In this document: positions 8,450 to 17,883 of the stretch, in pieces
Layout: the number at the start of each line of letters is the position of its first letter
Position numbering within the stretch: position 1 is the first letter of the stretch
DNA from: Solilutibacter silvestris
GTDB taxonomy: Bacteria > Pseudomonadota > Gammaproteobacteria > Xanthomonadales > Xanthomonadaceae
Direction: 5' to 3'
NCBI RefSeq assembly: GCF_002895945.1
Contig: NZ_NPZB01000001.1
Span: 1,255,501 to 1,319,500 of the forward strand
Length of the DNA stretch: 64,000 nucleotides
Position numbers and translations under genes: made by a program
Notes under the pieces: generated by a model
Database searches by the model: none
Seen by the model: only the letters and a program-made list of their open reading frames with translations
Told to the model about the DNA's origin: nothing

Positions 8450-9850
8450 GTGCGAATTCCCCCCATCGTCATTCGCTACCTCCTTGCATTTACCGCCGTG
8501 CTTCCCGTCTGTGCCTCAGCGCAACTTGCACCCGATACCGTGCGTTCTATCGATGCCATCGTCGCGAAGGCGTTAGAAGATAAATCGGTGCCGAGCGTGT
8601 CGATTGCAATCGTCAAAGACGGCAAGCTGGCCTATGCACAAGCTTACGGTGTTGCACGCATCGATCAGGGGCTCAAGGCCACCACGCGGATGCGCTACAA
8701 GATTGGCTCGAACACCAAGCAGTTCGTGGCAGCAGCGATGCTGCTCCTGGTACAGGATGGCAAGGTATCGCTTGATGACAAAGTGGCTCGCTTCCTACCG
8801 GACCTTACCAGGGCCGGCGACGTTACCGTGCGGCAACTACTTGCGCACACGGCTGGCTATCCTGATTACTATCCGCTCGATTATGTGGCGCCATTTATGG
8901 CGAAGCCGACGACGGTTGATGCAATTCTCGCCAACTGGGGCAAGCGGCCGCTTAGCTTCGAGCCGGGTTCGAGATGGGAATACAGCAACACCGGCTACGC
9001 CATTGCTGGTCGCATTATCGAGAAAGCCAGCGGAATGTCGCTCGATGCTTTCATCCGCACCCACATTACCGACAAGCTGGACATGCGATCCGTGGTGGAT
9101 ACCAGTGCGACGGCCTGGGACGCATGCGATCCACAAGGCTATGAGGTGGCCGCGCTGGGGCCGCCGCACCCGGCTCGCCCAGAAGGCAGGTATTGGATAT
9201 GGGCGGCCGGTAATCTGGCGATGACGGCGAGCGATCTGGCGCGGTGGGATATCGCACTTCTGCACGATGTCATCCTTAGCAAGGCGTCCCGTCAGGAAAT
9301 TTCGAAGGAGAATCTGTTGTCTGGTGGCACCGGCACGAATTACGGTCTCGGCCTGTTTGTGCGCACGACGCCCGAAGGACGCTTGCGTTGGGACCACGGC
9401 GGCGAAGCATCTGGTTTTCGCTCGCAAAACACCGTTTTCCCAAATGATGACACGGCCATTGTTGTGCTCACCAACGGAACCGGCGCTACCAGCGAGAAGG
9501 TTACAGGGGAGGTCGAGGCACTGTTGTTTGCTCCGTCGGTCGACCCGGCCGCGCCACTTGCGCTGAACAAGGTTCGCGCTCTGTTCGCCCAGTTGCAGGA
9601 CGGGCATCCCGACCGCAGCATGATGAGCGACGGGTTGAGCGCCTATTTCAGCGAACAAGTCATCGCCGACTTCGCCGCATCGCTCAAGCCCATGGGCGAT
9701 ATAGTGAACATTGTGGAGGCGCGCTCTGACCATCGAGGTGGGCTGGCCTACCGTTTCTTCCGCATCAAGAGCGCAGATAAGACTGTAGGGGTTTCAACCT
9801 ATTTCACGCCTGACGGCAAGTTGGATCAGTTCCTTGTATATCCGCGCTGA
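8450..9850 (+). CDS. Beta-lactamase-family serine hydrolase, secreted
   Basis: A 466-residue protein of the class C beta-lactamase/DD-peptidase fold (Pfam Beta-lactamase). The chosen GTG start gives a standard signal peptide (short basic N-terminus, hydrophobic YLLAFTAVLPV, cleavage at CASA-Q); the frame extends upstream but without signal or ribosome site. The active-site motifs are Ser87-x-x-Lys90 (GSNTKQF), Tyr178-Ser-Asn180 (WEYSNTGY), and an HGGE motif in WDHGGEASGF in place of KTG. A C-terminal domain of about 100 residues follows. Members hydrolyse peptides or esters, and true beta-lactam resistance is uncommon among such homologues. It is the only gene of the segment that interrupts the SDR gene, so it appears to have arrived with it. 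Substrate is unknown. Confidence 0.85.
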   Translation: MRIPPIVIRYLLAFTAVLPVCASAQLAPDTVRSIDAIVAKALEDKSVPSVSIAIVKDGKLAYAQAYGVARIDQGLKATTRMRYKIGSNTKQFVAAAMLLLVQDGKVSLDDKVARFLPDLTRAGDVTVRQLLAHTAGYPDYYPLDYVAPFMAKPTTVDAILANWGKRPLSFEPGSRWEYSNTGYAIAGRIIEKASGMSLDAFIRTHITDKLDMRSVVDTSATAWDACDPQGYEVAALGPPHPARPEGRYWIWAAGNLAMTASDLARWDIALLHDVILSKASRQEISKENLLSGGTGTNYGLGLFVRTTPEGRLRWDHGGEASGFRSQNTVFPNDDTAIVVLTNGTGATSEKVTGEVEALLFAPSVDPAAPLALNKVRALFAQLQDGHPDRSMMSDGLSAYFSEQVIADFAASLKPMGDIVNIVEARSDHRGGLAYRFFRIKSADKTVGVSTYFTPDGKLDQFLVYPR

Positions 9851-9983
9851 AGATCGTCCGGTCGACGACCACCAGAGCGCAGACACGTCCCAAACGTTGC
9901 TCCTCAGCCCCTCCCCGTTCGCCACGGTGATCATGATCGACCTAACTGATCGTCATGGGCACACGCGATCACCGCCGGTCTAG

Positions 9984-10011
9984 TGATCAGGGCGGAACGG
10001 CCCCCTGATCA
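9984..10011 (+). repeat. Perfect 9-bp stem-loop near the right end of the insertion
   Basis: TGATCAGGG (9984-9992) and CCCTGATCA (10003-10011) form a perfect 9-bp inverted repeat around a 10-base loop. No T-tract follows, so it is not a standard intrinsic terminator. It is one of several TGATCA-containing dyads in the flanks of the inserted segment. Another, CGGTGATC...GATCACCG, lies just upstream at about 9935-9974. Confidence 0.5.
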
Positions 10012-10040
10012 AGCGCCATCGGTACCGCGATGCGTTCCGG

Positions 10041-10059
10041 TCGGCGCACGCATTTCACT
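10041..10059. repeat. Right boundary of insertion: inverted end plus direct repeat
   Basis: TCGGCGCACGCA (10041-10052) is the imperfect inverted partner of 8054-8065. It is followed at once by TTTCACT (10053-10059), the second copy of the direct repeat. The SDR reading frame resumes directly after it with CGCCATGGC. Confidence 0.55.
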
Positions 10060-10306
10060 CGCCATGGCACTTTCCGAACGCGGAATTCGAGTGAATGCAG
10101 TCGCTCCGGGTCCCATCTGGACGCCGCTCATTCCCGCCAGTTTTGATGCAAGGCAGGTTGCCGAATTCGGATCGGACACACTGATGGGGCGCCCCGGGCA
10201 GCCCAGCGAAGTCGCTCCCGCCTATGTCTTTCTAGCGAGCCATGATGCGAGCTTCATCACCGGTCAGGTGATTCACGTCAATGGAGGCGCCCGCATTGAC
10301 GCTTGA
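10060..10306 (+). pseudogene. Short-chain dehydrogenase, 3' fragment
   Basis: This is the C-terminal 82 codons of the split SDR gene. It reads AMALSERGIRVNAVAPGP, then IWTPLIPASFDARQVAEFGS, GRPGQPSEVAPAYVFLAS and SFITGQVIHVNGGARI, ending in TGA. It contains the conserved PG motif and the C-terminal G-x-x-x-x-V-x-G-G strand of classical SDRs. It has no start codon or ribosome site of its own. An upstream open frame from 9983 is fortuitous and lies in inserted DNA. It continues the frame of the 7441-8054 fragment exactly if the intervening segment is removed. Confidence 0.88.
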
Positions 10307-10354
10307 ATGCCGCGACGAGATTTCGAATGTTCCCGGCAATTTCCCGAAGGCAGC

Positions 10355-10377
10355 AAAAAGGGCCGCTTTCGCGACCC
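10355..10377 (-). terminator. Intrinsic terminator of tRNA-Asn
   Basis: Read on the minus strand, GGGTCGC-GAAA-GCGGCCC forms a 7-bp stem (one G-U pair) with a GNRA tetraloop, followed by TTTTT. It lies 17 bp beyond the 3' end of the tRNA-Asn gene. It could also act in reverse to limit transcription from the SDR remnant. Confidence 0.8.
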
Positions 10378-10394
10378 TAAGTGTTTGAATCATA

Positions 10395-10471
10395 TGGCGC
10401 CCGAAGTTGGACTCGAACCAACGACCCCCTGATTAACAGTCAAGTGCTCTAACCGGCTGAGCTATTCGGGC
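10395..10471 (-). tRNA. tRNA-Asn (anticodon GTT)
   Basis: A 77-nt cloverleaf including an encoded CCA. Acceptor stem GCCCGAA pairs with TTCGGGC; the D-arm (AGCTCAGCCGGTTAGAGCA), anticodon loop CTGTTAA with anticodon GTT at 10435-10437 (plus strand AAC), and the T-loop GTTCGAGTC are all standard. It has its own promoter (10483-10511) and terminator (10355-10377), so it is a single-gene transcript. Confidence 0.97.
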
Positions 10472-10482
10472 GTGAGCCGACT

Positions 10483-10511
10483 AGGATAAATGTCGGGGCA
10501 GGCAGGGTCAA
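10483..10511 (-). promoter_or_regulatory. Sigma-70 promoter of tRNA-Asn
   Basis: On the minus strand a -35 box TTGACC (10506-10511) and a -10 box TATCCT (10483-10488) are separated by exactly 17 bp, with the tRNA beginning 11 bp beyond the -10 box. The -35 box overlaps the stop codon of the upstream pseudopilin gene. Confidence 0.7.
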
Positions 10512-11047
10512 CCCTGGAGGGCGTCGCAAGACCGCGGCGGTCCGCTCGCCCGTTCCACCCGCACGCGGCCGGCGTTGTTGACGATCAGGGCGGCATGCAG
10601 GCGGCCATCGAGACAGGCGCTGATGGTGGCATTGCTGCCGAAACTGAAGCCCGAGGGCAGGTAACGCACGGTGCCGCGACCATCCGTGGAACGCAGCTGC
10701 AGGCTCGTCGTGCGCAGCGCCTGCTGGCTGCTCAACAGCTGTTCGCCGGGGCCGAGACGACGGTCGCGGTCATCATCGACGAAGACCAGCCAGCCTTCCG
10801 TCCAGTCGCTGCCGTCCATGCAGGTGGCGGCGTCGCGGCTGGGGCAGGCGGTGACGGCCTTGCCGCGCGCGATCGCGGTGATGCGGGCGAGGGCGAGATC
10901 GGCGGTGAGCGCATTCAATGCAGCATTGGCGCGATGTGCCTTCGCCATGCGCCCGAGGTTGGGGGCGCCAATGGCGACGAGGATGGCAAGGACCGCAACG
11001 CTCGCCATCAGTTCGATCAGGGTGAATCCCGCCTGTGCAGTGCGCAT
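10508..11047 (-). CDS. FimT/GspH-type minor pseudopilin
   Basis: A 179-residue type IV pilin-like protein. The ATG at 11047 is chosen because it gives a short leader MRTAQAG followed by the prepilin-peptidase site and N-terminal helix FTLIELMASVAVLAILVAIG. Upstream in-frame codons would place the helix internally. The globular C-terminal domain has the GspH/FimT pattern (ARITAIARGKAVTACPSRD, WTEGWLVFVDDDRD, LPSGFSFGSNATISAC) with two Cys pairs that could form disulfides. Such proteins prime pilus assembly and, in some species, bind DNA during uptake. It stands alone here, separate from other pilus genes, between tRNA-Asn and uvrB. Its role in a type IV pilus rather than a type II secretion pseudopilus is inference. 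Confidence 0.85.
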   Translation of the reverse strand: MRTAQAGFTLIELMASVAVLAILVAIGAPNLGRMAKAHRANAALNALTADLALARITAIARGKAVTACPSRDAATCMDGSDWTEGWLVFVDDDRDRRLGPGEQLLSSQQALRTTSLQLRSTDGRGTVRYLPSGFSFGSNATISACLDGRLHAALIVNNAGRVRVERASGPPRSCDALQG

Positions 11048-11210
11048 CCGCGTGCTCCCGTGTGGTGTCGATATAGCCTCGACGACCGCGGGCGCCACTG
11101 CTGCCAGTTCCTGACCCGTCTCCGTGTCAGGCTTTTCCCTGTCACGACGTCGGTGGCGCGACGCGCCTAGACTGGTTGATTCCGCCCGCCCGCGACCATA
11201 TTTCGAATCC

Positions 11211-13238
<2,028 letters not shown>

Positions 13239-13260
13239 GCCAGCGGTTGACAGCCGGAAG

Positions 13261-13289
13261 TTGAGAAAATCCGCCCGGACCTTTAAACT
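13261..13289 (+). promoter_or_regulatory. Sigma-70 promoter of tRNA-Val
   Basis: A -35 box TTGAGA (13261-13266) and a -10 box TAAACT (13284-13289) are separated by 17 bp, followed by a G+C-rich discriminator and, 23 bp after the -10 box, the tRNA. A second TTGACA at 13247-13252 has no -10 partner at proper spacing. Confidence 0.6.
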
Positions 13290-13312
13290 GAGCGGCTCGC
13301 AACGCCCAAACC

Positions 13313-13387
13313 GGGCGGTTAGCTCAGCGGTAGAGCACTACCTTGACATGGTAGGGGTCACAGGTTCGAACCCTGTACCGCCCACCA
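13313..13387 (+). tRNA. tRNA-Val (anticodon GAC)
   Basis: A 75-nt cloverleaf with encoded CCA. Acceptor stem GGGCGGT pairs with ACCGCCC; the D-arm is AGCTCAGCGGTAGAGCA; the anticodon stem CTACC/GGTAG encloses the loop TTGACAT with anticodon GAC; the T-arm is CAGGTTCGAACCCTG. It is a single-gene unit between the promoter at 13261 and the terminator at 13445. Confidence 0.97.
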
Positions 13388-13444
13388 AATCAACAGGTTA
13401 TGGTTGATTTTGGATCGGGCCACTGGCCGGCGTTGCGTAGTGAA

Positions 13445-13470
13445 AACCGTCCCGACCGGGGCGGTTTTTT
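13445..13470 (+). terminator. Intrinsic terminator after tRNA-Val
   Basis: AACCGTCCC (13445-13453) pairs with GGGGCGGTT (13458-13466), with one G-U pair and loop GACC, running into a T-tract to 13470. It ends tRNA-Val transcription just before the regulator gene begins, so the regulator needs its own promoter or read-through. Confidence 0.8.
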
Positions 13471-13494
13471 CGTTTTCGTGCGAAAGTGACCGAC

Positions 13495-14529
13495 ATGGCT
13501 CCCGCCAAATCCAAGTCCCGATCCGGACATGTCCAGACGCCATTGCCCGTGCCCGGTGACCATCTGACGATGGCGGACCTGGCGAAGGTGGCGGGTGTGT
13601 CCGCAATCACCGTCTCGCGCGCACTCCGCGACAGCCCGCTGGTCAATGCCGAGACGCGCGCGCGCGTGCGACAGGTGGCGGAACAGTACGGTTATGCCTT
13701 CAACGTCAGCGCGCGCAATTTGCGCTTGCGTCGCAGCATGACGGTTGCGGTGGTGGTGGAAATGAAGCCGAGCCTGGAGCGGCAGATGTCCGGGCCGTAC
13801 CCGCTCGAATTGCTCGGCGGCATCACCCAGGAACTGACGTCCAGCGGCTACAGCGTGTTGCTGACGTCGCTGCAGGGCGGCGCGCTGCCGAATACGCAGG
13901 CTGCCGACGGCGTGATCCTGCTCGGCCAGGGCGCGCATGAAGATGCGATGCACGAAGTCGGGCGCTGGGGCAAGCCGATGGTGGTGTGGGGTGCGGTCAG
14001 TCGCCATGAATCGCAGGTGGTGGTGGGCAGCGACAACCGCGGTGGCGGTGCCCTTGCCGCCGAACGTTTCATCGCGCTGGGCCGCAGTCGTCCGGCATTC
14101 CTCGGCGACCGCGCGCACGGCGAATTCGCCGAACGTTTCGATGGCTTCGTCGCCAGCCTGTCGAAGTACGGGATCGTGCCGCAGGCACCGGTCGTATCGG
14201 CCTTTACCGTCAATGCCGGGGCCAAGGCCGTGCACGCCTTGCTTGACCAGCATCCCCAGGTAGACGCCCTGTTCGCCGTCAGTGACCTGCTCGCCATCGG
14301 CGCGATCCGTGCCCTGATCGAGCGAGGCCGGCGGGTGCCGGAAGATGTGTCGGTGATCGGCTATGACGACACGCCACTAGGTGCCACCTACGTGCCGCCC
14401 CTCAGTTCGGTCCACCAGAATTTCGTCGATGCCGGCGTGCTGCTGGCGCGCAAGGTGCGGGCGCTGATCGAGGGCGAGCCCGCTGGCTCGGAAACCCTGC
14501 ACACCCACCTGGTCGTGCGTGCCACCTGA
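13495..14529 (+). CDS. LacI-family transcriptional regulator
   Basis: A 344-residue LacI/GalR repressor. The N-terminal helix-turn-helix and hinge helix are clear (MADLAKVAGVSAITVSRALR, then ARNLRLRRS), after about 27 extra residues. The periplasmic-binding-protein-like core has the usual ADGVILLGQ, SDNRGGGALAAERFIALG, DALFAVSDLLAIGAIRAL and VPEDVSVIGYDDTPLG segments. An in-frame GTG at 13486 is an alternative start; neither has a strong ribosome site. It lies upstream of and in the same direction as the phosphorylase operon, separated by 270 bp containing palindromes of the LacI operator type. It therefore most likely senses the disaccharide or a sugar phosphate and controls that operon. The exact effector is unknown. 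Confidence 0.93.
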   Translation: MAPAKSKSRSGHVQTPLPVPGDHLTMADLAKVAGVSAITVSRALRDSPLVNAETRARVRQVAEQYGYAFNVSARNLRLRRSMTVAVVVEMKPSLERQMSGPYPLELLGGITQELTSSGYSVLLTSLQGGALPNTQAADGVILLGQGAHEDAMHEVGRWGKPMVVWGAVSRHESQVVVGSDNRGGGALAAERFIALGRSRPAFLGDRAHGEFAERFDGFVASLSKYGIVPQAPVVSAFTVNAGAKAVHALLDQHPQVDALFAVSDLLAIGAIRALIERGRRVPEDVSVIGYDDTPLGATYVPPLSSVHQNFVDAGVLLARKVRALIEGEPAGSETLHTHLVVRAT

Positions 14530-14700
14530 GCGCAAAGACTTGTTGCGATGCGGTGAGGCGCGTGTCGCGAGCTGATCGCCGGCGACGGGCTGCGAACATC
14601 GAAGATCGATCCAACTCTCTGTTTTTGATCGGGATTATTGGGTTGGATCAGTGGGATTCCGGTAATTCCAGTGGCGCTGCGGAAGCCCCGGAACGGAAAT

Positions 14701-14726
14701 GTTATCGATAACTTGACATCGATAAC
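14701..14726 (+). promoter_or_regulatory. Double LacI-type operator overlapping a -35 element
   Basis: A perfect 12-bp palindrome GTTATCGATAAC (14701-14712) is followed 14 bp centre-to-centre by a related site GACATCGATAAC (14715-14726). The second starts inside TTGACA (14713-14718), a consensus -35 hexamer. A-T/CG-centred palindromes of this shape are typical targets of LacI-family proteins, and the regulator gene is just upstream. No good -10 box stands 16-18 bp downstream (the best is TAGCGT), so the promoter assignment is weaker than the operator. Confidence 0.6.
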
Positions 14727-14799
14727 AATGCTTTCTAGCGTCCGTCCGCACTGCGCTGACATGCGCAAACCGGGACGGATGCAAGTTGGGGAAGCAGCA

Positions 14800-17700
14800 A
14801 TGAACGAGGCGTTGGGTGAGGTCCGCCCGGAGTCCGGCGATGCCGGATTGGACGGCGCGTGGTGCCTGGTGCAAACGCATTGCGACCGTGCATCCGCGGC
14901 GCGCGATGAAACCTTGTTCGCCCTCGCCAATGGCGCGTTGGGTGTGCGCGGCGGCTTCGAGGAAGCCGACAGCCCGACGGATGGCAGCTTCCTCGCCGCC
15001 GCCTTCGAACAGAACCCCATCCACTACCACGAGCGGCTGCCCGGTTTCGCGCGCAGCACCGATACCCGGGTGCCGGTCGCCGAAGGCAAACGCATCCGCA
15101 TCTGGCTAGGTAAGGAGCTGCTGGATATCGACTCGGCGCGGTGGCTGGAATTCGAACGTGCCCTCGATTTGCGCCGCGGGTGCCTGCACCGTCGCCTGCG
15201 CTTGCAGACGACCAGCGGCCACTGCATCGAGATCCGTGCCGAGCGCGTTGTTCCGTTCGATCAACAGGCGTTGCTGGCGATCCGCTTCAGCGTGCTGTCG
15301 ATCAACTACGCGGGCCCGATCGTGCTCGCGTCGTCGCTGGAGAGCGACCGCCTGGCGGCAGAGCAGGGCGATGATCCGCGTATCGGCGTCGCTGGCGGTC
15401 ATGGCCTTGTCGCCAGCGACAGTGGCATCGATGGATTGGAAGCGTGGATCGCGCAACGCGCACCGCATCGTGGTTTCGAAGTCTTGTGCGGCCAGCGTCA
15501 TCGTTGCGAAGAAGGTGGGCTGGTGCCTGATGGCGCGCATGCGGAAGGCGCAAGGGTCGAGCAGCGTTTTCGCGCCGAACTGCGGCCGGGGCAACGGGTG
15601 GTGCTGGAGAAATTCGTCGCCTATGCCTGGGAGGGCGATGCCGCTTCACGCCACGAAAGTCTGGCCGTGGCGCTTGCGGACGCAGTGAAGTCGGGATTCG
15701 ATGCGTTGGCAGCGCGGCAGGCGGAAATGCTGGAAGCATTCTGGCGGCGCGCCGACGTATCGGTGCAGGGCGACGCCAAGGCCGAACAGGCGCTGCGTTT
15801 CAATTTGTTCCATCTGCTGCAATCGGCCGGGCGCGATGGTGTCAACGGCACCGCAGCCAAGGGCCTGACCGGCGAAGGCTACGAAGGCCATTGTTTCTGG
15901 GACACCGAAGTGTTCGTGTTGCCGGTGATGGTGTTCACCGCGCCGGAAGTGGCGCGGGCGATGCTGTGTTTCCGCCATCGCACGCTGGACGCGGCGCGTG
16001 CGCATGCGCGCGAGATGAACCATCCGATCGGCGCGCTGTATCCGTGGCGCACCATTGATGGCGGCGAATGCTCGGCGCATTACCCCAGTGGCTCGGCTGC
16101 ATATCACATCAATGCAGCGGTGGCCCACGCCGTGGGCCTGTACATGGACGCCTGCGACGACCTCGATTTCCTGTGCGAAGCCGGTGCGGAAATGCTCTTC
16201 GAGACCGCGCGCATCTGGCCGCAGATCGGCCATTTCAATCCGCGCAAGGGCGGGGTGTTCTGCATCCACGAAGTCACCGGCCCCGACGAATACACCACGC
16301 TGGTCAACAACAATTTCTACACCAATCGCATGGCGCAGCAGCACCTGCGGTGCGCCGCCGCGGCGTGGCAACGGCTGGCGCGGGAACGACCGCAAGTGCT
16401 TGCGACGTTGTCACAGCGACTGCAGTTGGACGAACAGGAAGTGGCACTGTGGCAACGCGCCGCGGACGCGATGTATCTGCCGTACGACGACGACTTCGGC
16501 ATCTACGCGCAGGACGACGAGTTCCTCGACAAGCCGCGCTGGCCCTTTCCTGCGCAGACGGGCGAGCAGCGTCCGTTACTGCTCGACTACCACCCGCTGA
16601 CCTTGTATCGCTACCAGGTCTGCAAGCAGGCCGATGCGGTGATGGCGCTGGTGCTGGCCGGGGATGGCATCGACGCACCGCGCAAGCGCCGCACCTTCGA
16701 TTACTACGAAGCCGTCACCACCCACGATTCCACGCTGTCGGCACCGGTGTTCGGCATCCTCGCCAGCGAAGTGGGACACGCCGAAAAGGCTTGGCGCTAT
16801 TTCGCCGCCAGCGTGCGCGTAGACCTGGATGACTTGCATGGCAACACCGGCCACGGCGTGCACATGGCGGCACTCGCCGGAAGCTGGCTGGGCATCGCCC
16901 AGGGATTTGCCGGACTGCGCGTGCATGACGGCGGGCTGGCGTTTGCTCCTACGCTGCCCCCGGCCTGGCAGGGGTATGGCGTGAACCTGCGCTGGCGCGG
17001 CAGTGTGTTGCGAGTGGATGTGGCCGCGGATGGCGTGCGTTATCGCGTGACCGAAGGCGAACCCCTGGTGGTTTCACACGCCGGCGAGCGGTTGCGGCTC
17101 GCCGTGGGCGAAGCGATCGTGCGGCCGCTGGCGATCCCGGAAACGGTGGCCAAGGCGGTGTTTCCCCGTCCCTGCGCGGCGGTGATCTTCGATCTCGATG
17201 GTGTGCTCACCGACACCGCCCATACCCATTACCAAGCGTGGAAGCGACTGGCCGACGACATTGGCGTGCCCTTCGACTTGCAGTTCAACGAGTCCCTGAA
17301 GGGCGTGGACCGGATGGCGTCGCTCGACATCATTCTCGAACGCGCGTCGCGCGCGTATTCGCAGGACGAGAAGCGCGCATTGGCCGAACGCAAGAACAGC
17401 GACTACGTGCAGATGATCGAGCGCTTTGGCCCGCAGGATCTGTTCGCGGGTGTGAAGGAACTGCTTGCCGCGTTGCGCGCCGCCGGAGTGAAGACTGGCC
17501 TCGCTTCGGCCAGCCGCAATGCGTTGCGGTTGCTGGAACGGCTGGGCATCGCCGGCGAGTTCGACTACGTCGCCGATGCCTCGCGCATCGCCCGGGCCAA
17601 ACCCGATCCGGAGATTTTCATCACGGTGGCCGCCGCCCTGGGCGTGCCGCCATCCCTTTGCATCGGCGTGGAGGATGCCGCCGCCGGCATCACCGCGATC

Positions 17701-17883
17701 CATGCCGCCGGCATGGCGGCCATCGGCATCGGCGACGCCCACGCCCTGCACGAGGCCGACGCGGTATTGCCGGCCATCGCGGATTTCGAGGTGTCGCGAT
17801 TCGTGCGGCCCGCGCACTGCTGCATCGATTCATCGTCCCGATCACCGATCGTTCAAAAACCGAAATTGGAGAGAGCACCATGA
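14800..17883 (+). CDS. GH65 disaccharide phosphorylase fused to beta-phosphoglucomutase
   Basis: A 1027-residue two-domain enzyme. Residues 1 to about 785 are a glycoside hydrolase family 65 protein (maltose, trehalose, kojibiose or nigerose phosphorylase type) that splits a glucobiose with phosphate into glucose and beta-glucose 1-phosphate. The (alpha/alpha)6-barrel segments GHCFWDTEVFVLPVMVFTAP and RKRRTFDYYEAVTTHDSTLS, and catalytic Glu497 in TGPDEYTTLVNNNFYTN, are visible. Residues from about 793 are a HAD-superfamily beta-phosphoglucomutase (AAVIFDLDGVLTDTAHTHYQ, nucleophile Asp798 and Asp800, then KPDPEIF and GVEDAAAGI) that converts the product to glucose 6-phosphate. The start is ATG 14800, after GGGGAAG; upstream frame is non-homologous. 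The stop overlaps the next ATG by 4 bp. Which disaccharide is used cannot be read from the sequence. Confidence 0.92.
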   Translation: MNEALGEVRPESGDAGLDGAWCLVQTHCDRASAARDETLFALANGALGVRGGFEEADSPTDGSFLAAAFEQNPIHYHERLPGFARSTDTRVPVAEGKRIRIWLGKELLDIDSARWLEFERALDLRRGCLHRRLRLQTTSGHCIEIRAERVVPFDQQALLAIRFSVLSINYAGPIVLASSLESDRLAAEQGDDPRIGVAGGHGLVASDSGIDGLEAWIAQRAPHRGFEVLCGQRHRCEEGGLVPDGAHAEGARVEQRFRAELRPGQRVVLEKFVAYAWEGDAASRHESLAVALADAVKSGFDALAARQAEMLEAFWRRADVSVQGDAKAEQALRFNLFHLLQSAGRDGVNGTAAKGLTGEGYEGHCFWDTEVFVLPVMVFTAPEVARAMLCFRHRTLDAARAHAREMNHPIGALYPWRTIDGGECSAHYPSGSAAYHINAAVAHAVGLYMDACDDLDFLCEAGAEMLFETARIWPQIGHFNPRKGGVFCIHEVTGPDEYTTLVNNNFYTNRMAQQHLRCAAAAWQRLARERPQVLATLSQRLQLDEQEVALWQRAADAMYLPYDDDFGIYAQDDEFLDKPRWPFPAQTGEQRPLLLDYHPLTLYRYQVCKQADAVMALVLAGDGIDAPRKRRTFDYYEAVTTHDSTLSAPVFGILASEVGHAEKAWRYFAASVRVDLDDLHGNTGHGVHMAALAGSWLGIAQGFAGLRVHDGGLAFAPTLPPAWQGYGVNLRWRGSVLRVDVAADGVRYRVTEGEPLVVSHAGERLRLAVGEAIVRPLAIPETVAKAVFPRPCAAVIFDLDGVLTDTAHTHYQAWKRLADDIGVPFDLQFNESLKGVDRMASLDIILERASRAYSQDEKRALAERKNSDYVQMIERFGPQDLFAGVKELLAALRAAGVKTGLASASRNALRLLERLGIAGEFDYVADASRIARAKPDPEIFITVAAALGVPPSLCIGVEDAAAGITAIHAAGMAAIGIGDAHALHEADAVLPAIADFEVSRFVRPAHCCIDSSSRSPIVQKPKLERAP

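Larger units (their letters stand above)
8054..10052. mobile_element. 2.0-kb insertion carrying a serine hydrolase gene, no transposase
   Basis: A segment of about 2.0 kb that interrupts the SDR gene. Evidence for insertion: the two halves of the dehydrogenase lie on either side in the same orientation; a TTTCAC(T) direct repeat flanks the segment; deleting the segment and one repeat copy restores the frame without gain or loss of a codon; and imperfect 12-bp inverted ends are present. It holds one gene (8450-9850) with about 320 bp before it and 200 bp after it. These flanks contain several TGATCA palindromes and hairpins. No transposase or integrase is encoded, so it is either a non-autonomous element moved in trans or a remnant of another recombination event. 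The insertion is inferred from structure; the element family is unknown. Confidence 0.65.

Noticed and set aside
8054-10052. Integron gene cassette as explanation of the insertion
   Set aside because: RYYYAAC-like and GTTAG-like sequences occur (for example ACCTAAC near 9949), but they do not pair into an attC site at the segment ends. An attI/attC join would not produce the flanking direct repeat inside a dehydrogenase gene.
6300-10471. Genomic island integrated at the tRNA-Asn 3' end
   Set aside because: No second copy of the tRNA 3' end was found to the left, and there is no integrase gene. The tRNA also has its own terminator directly behind it.
14608-14649. GATCCAAC...GTTGGATC inverted repeat before the sugar operon as terminator or riboswitch
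   Set aside because: The 8-bp arms are 26 bases apart, with no T-tract after the stem and no recognisable aptamer; too weak to call.
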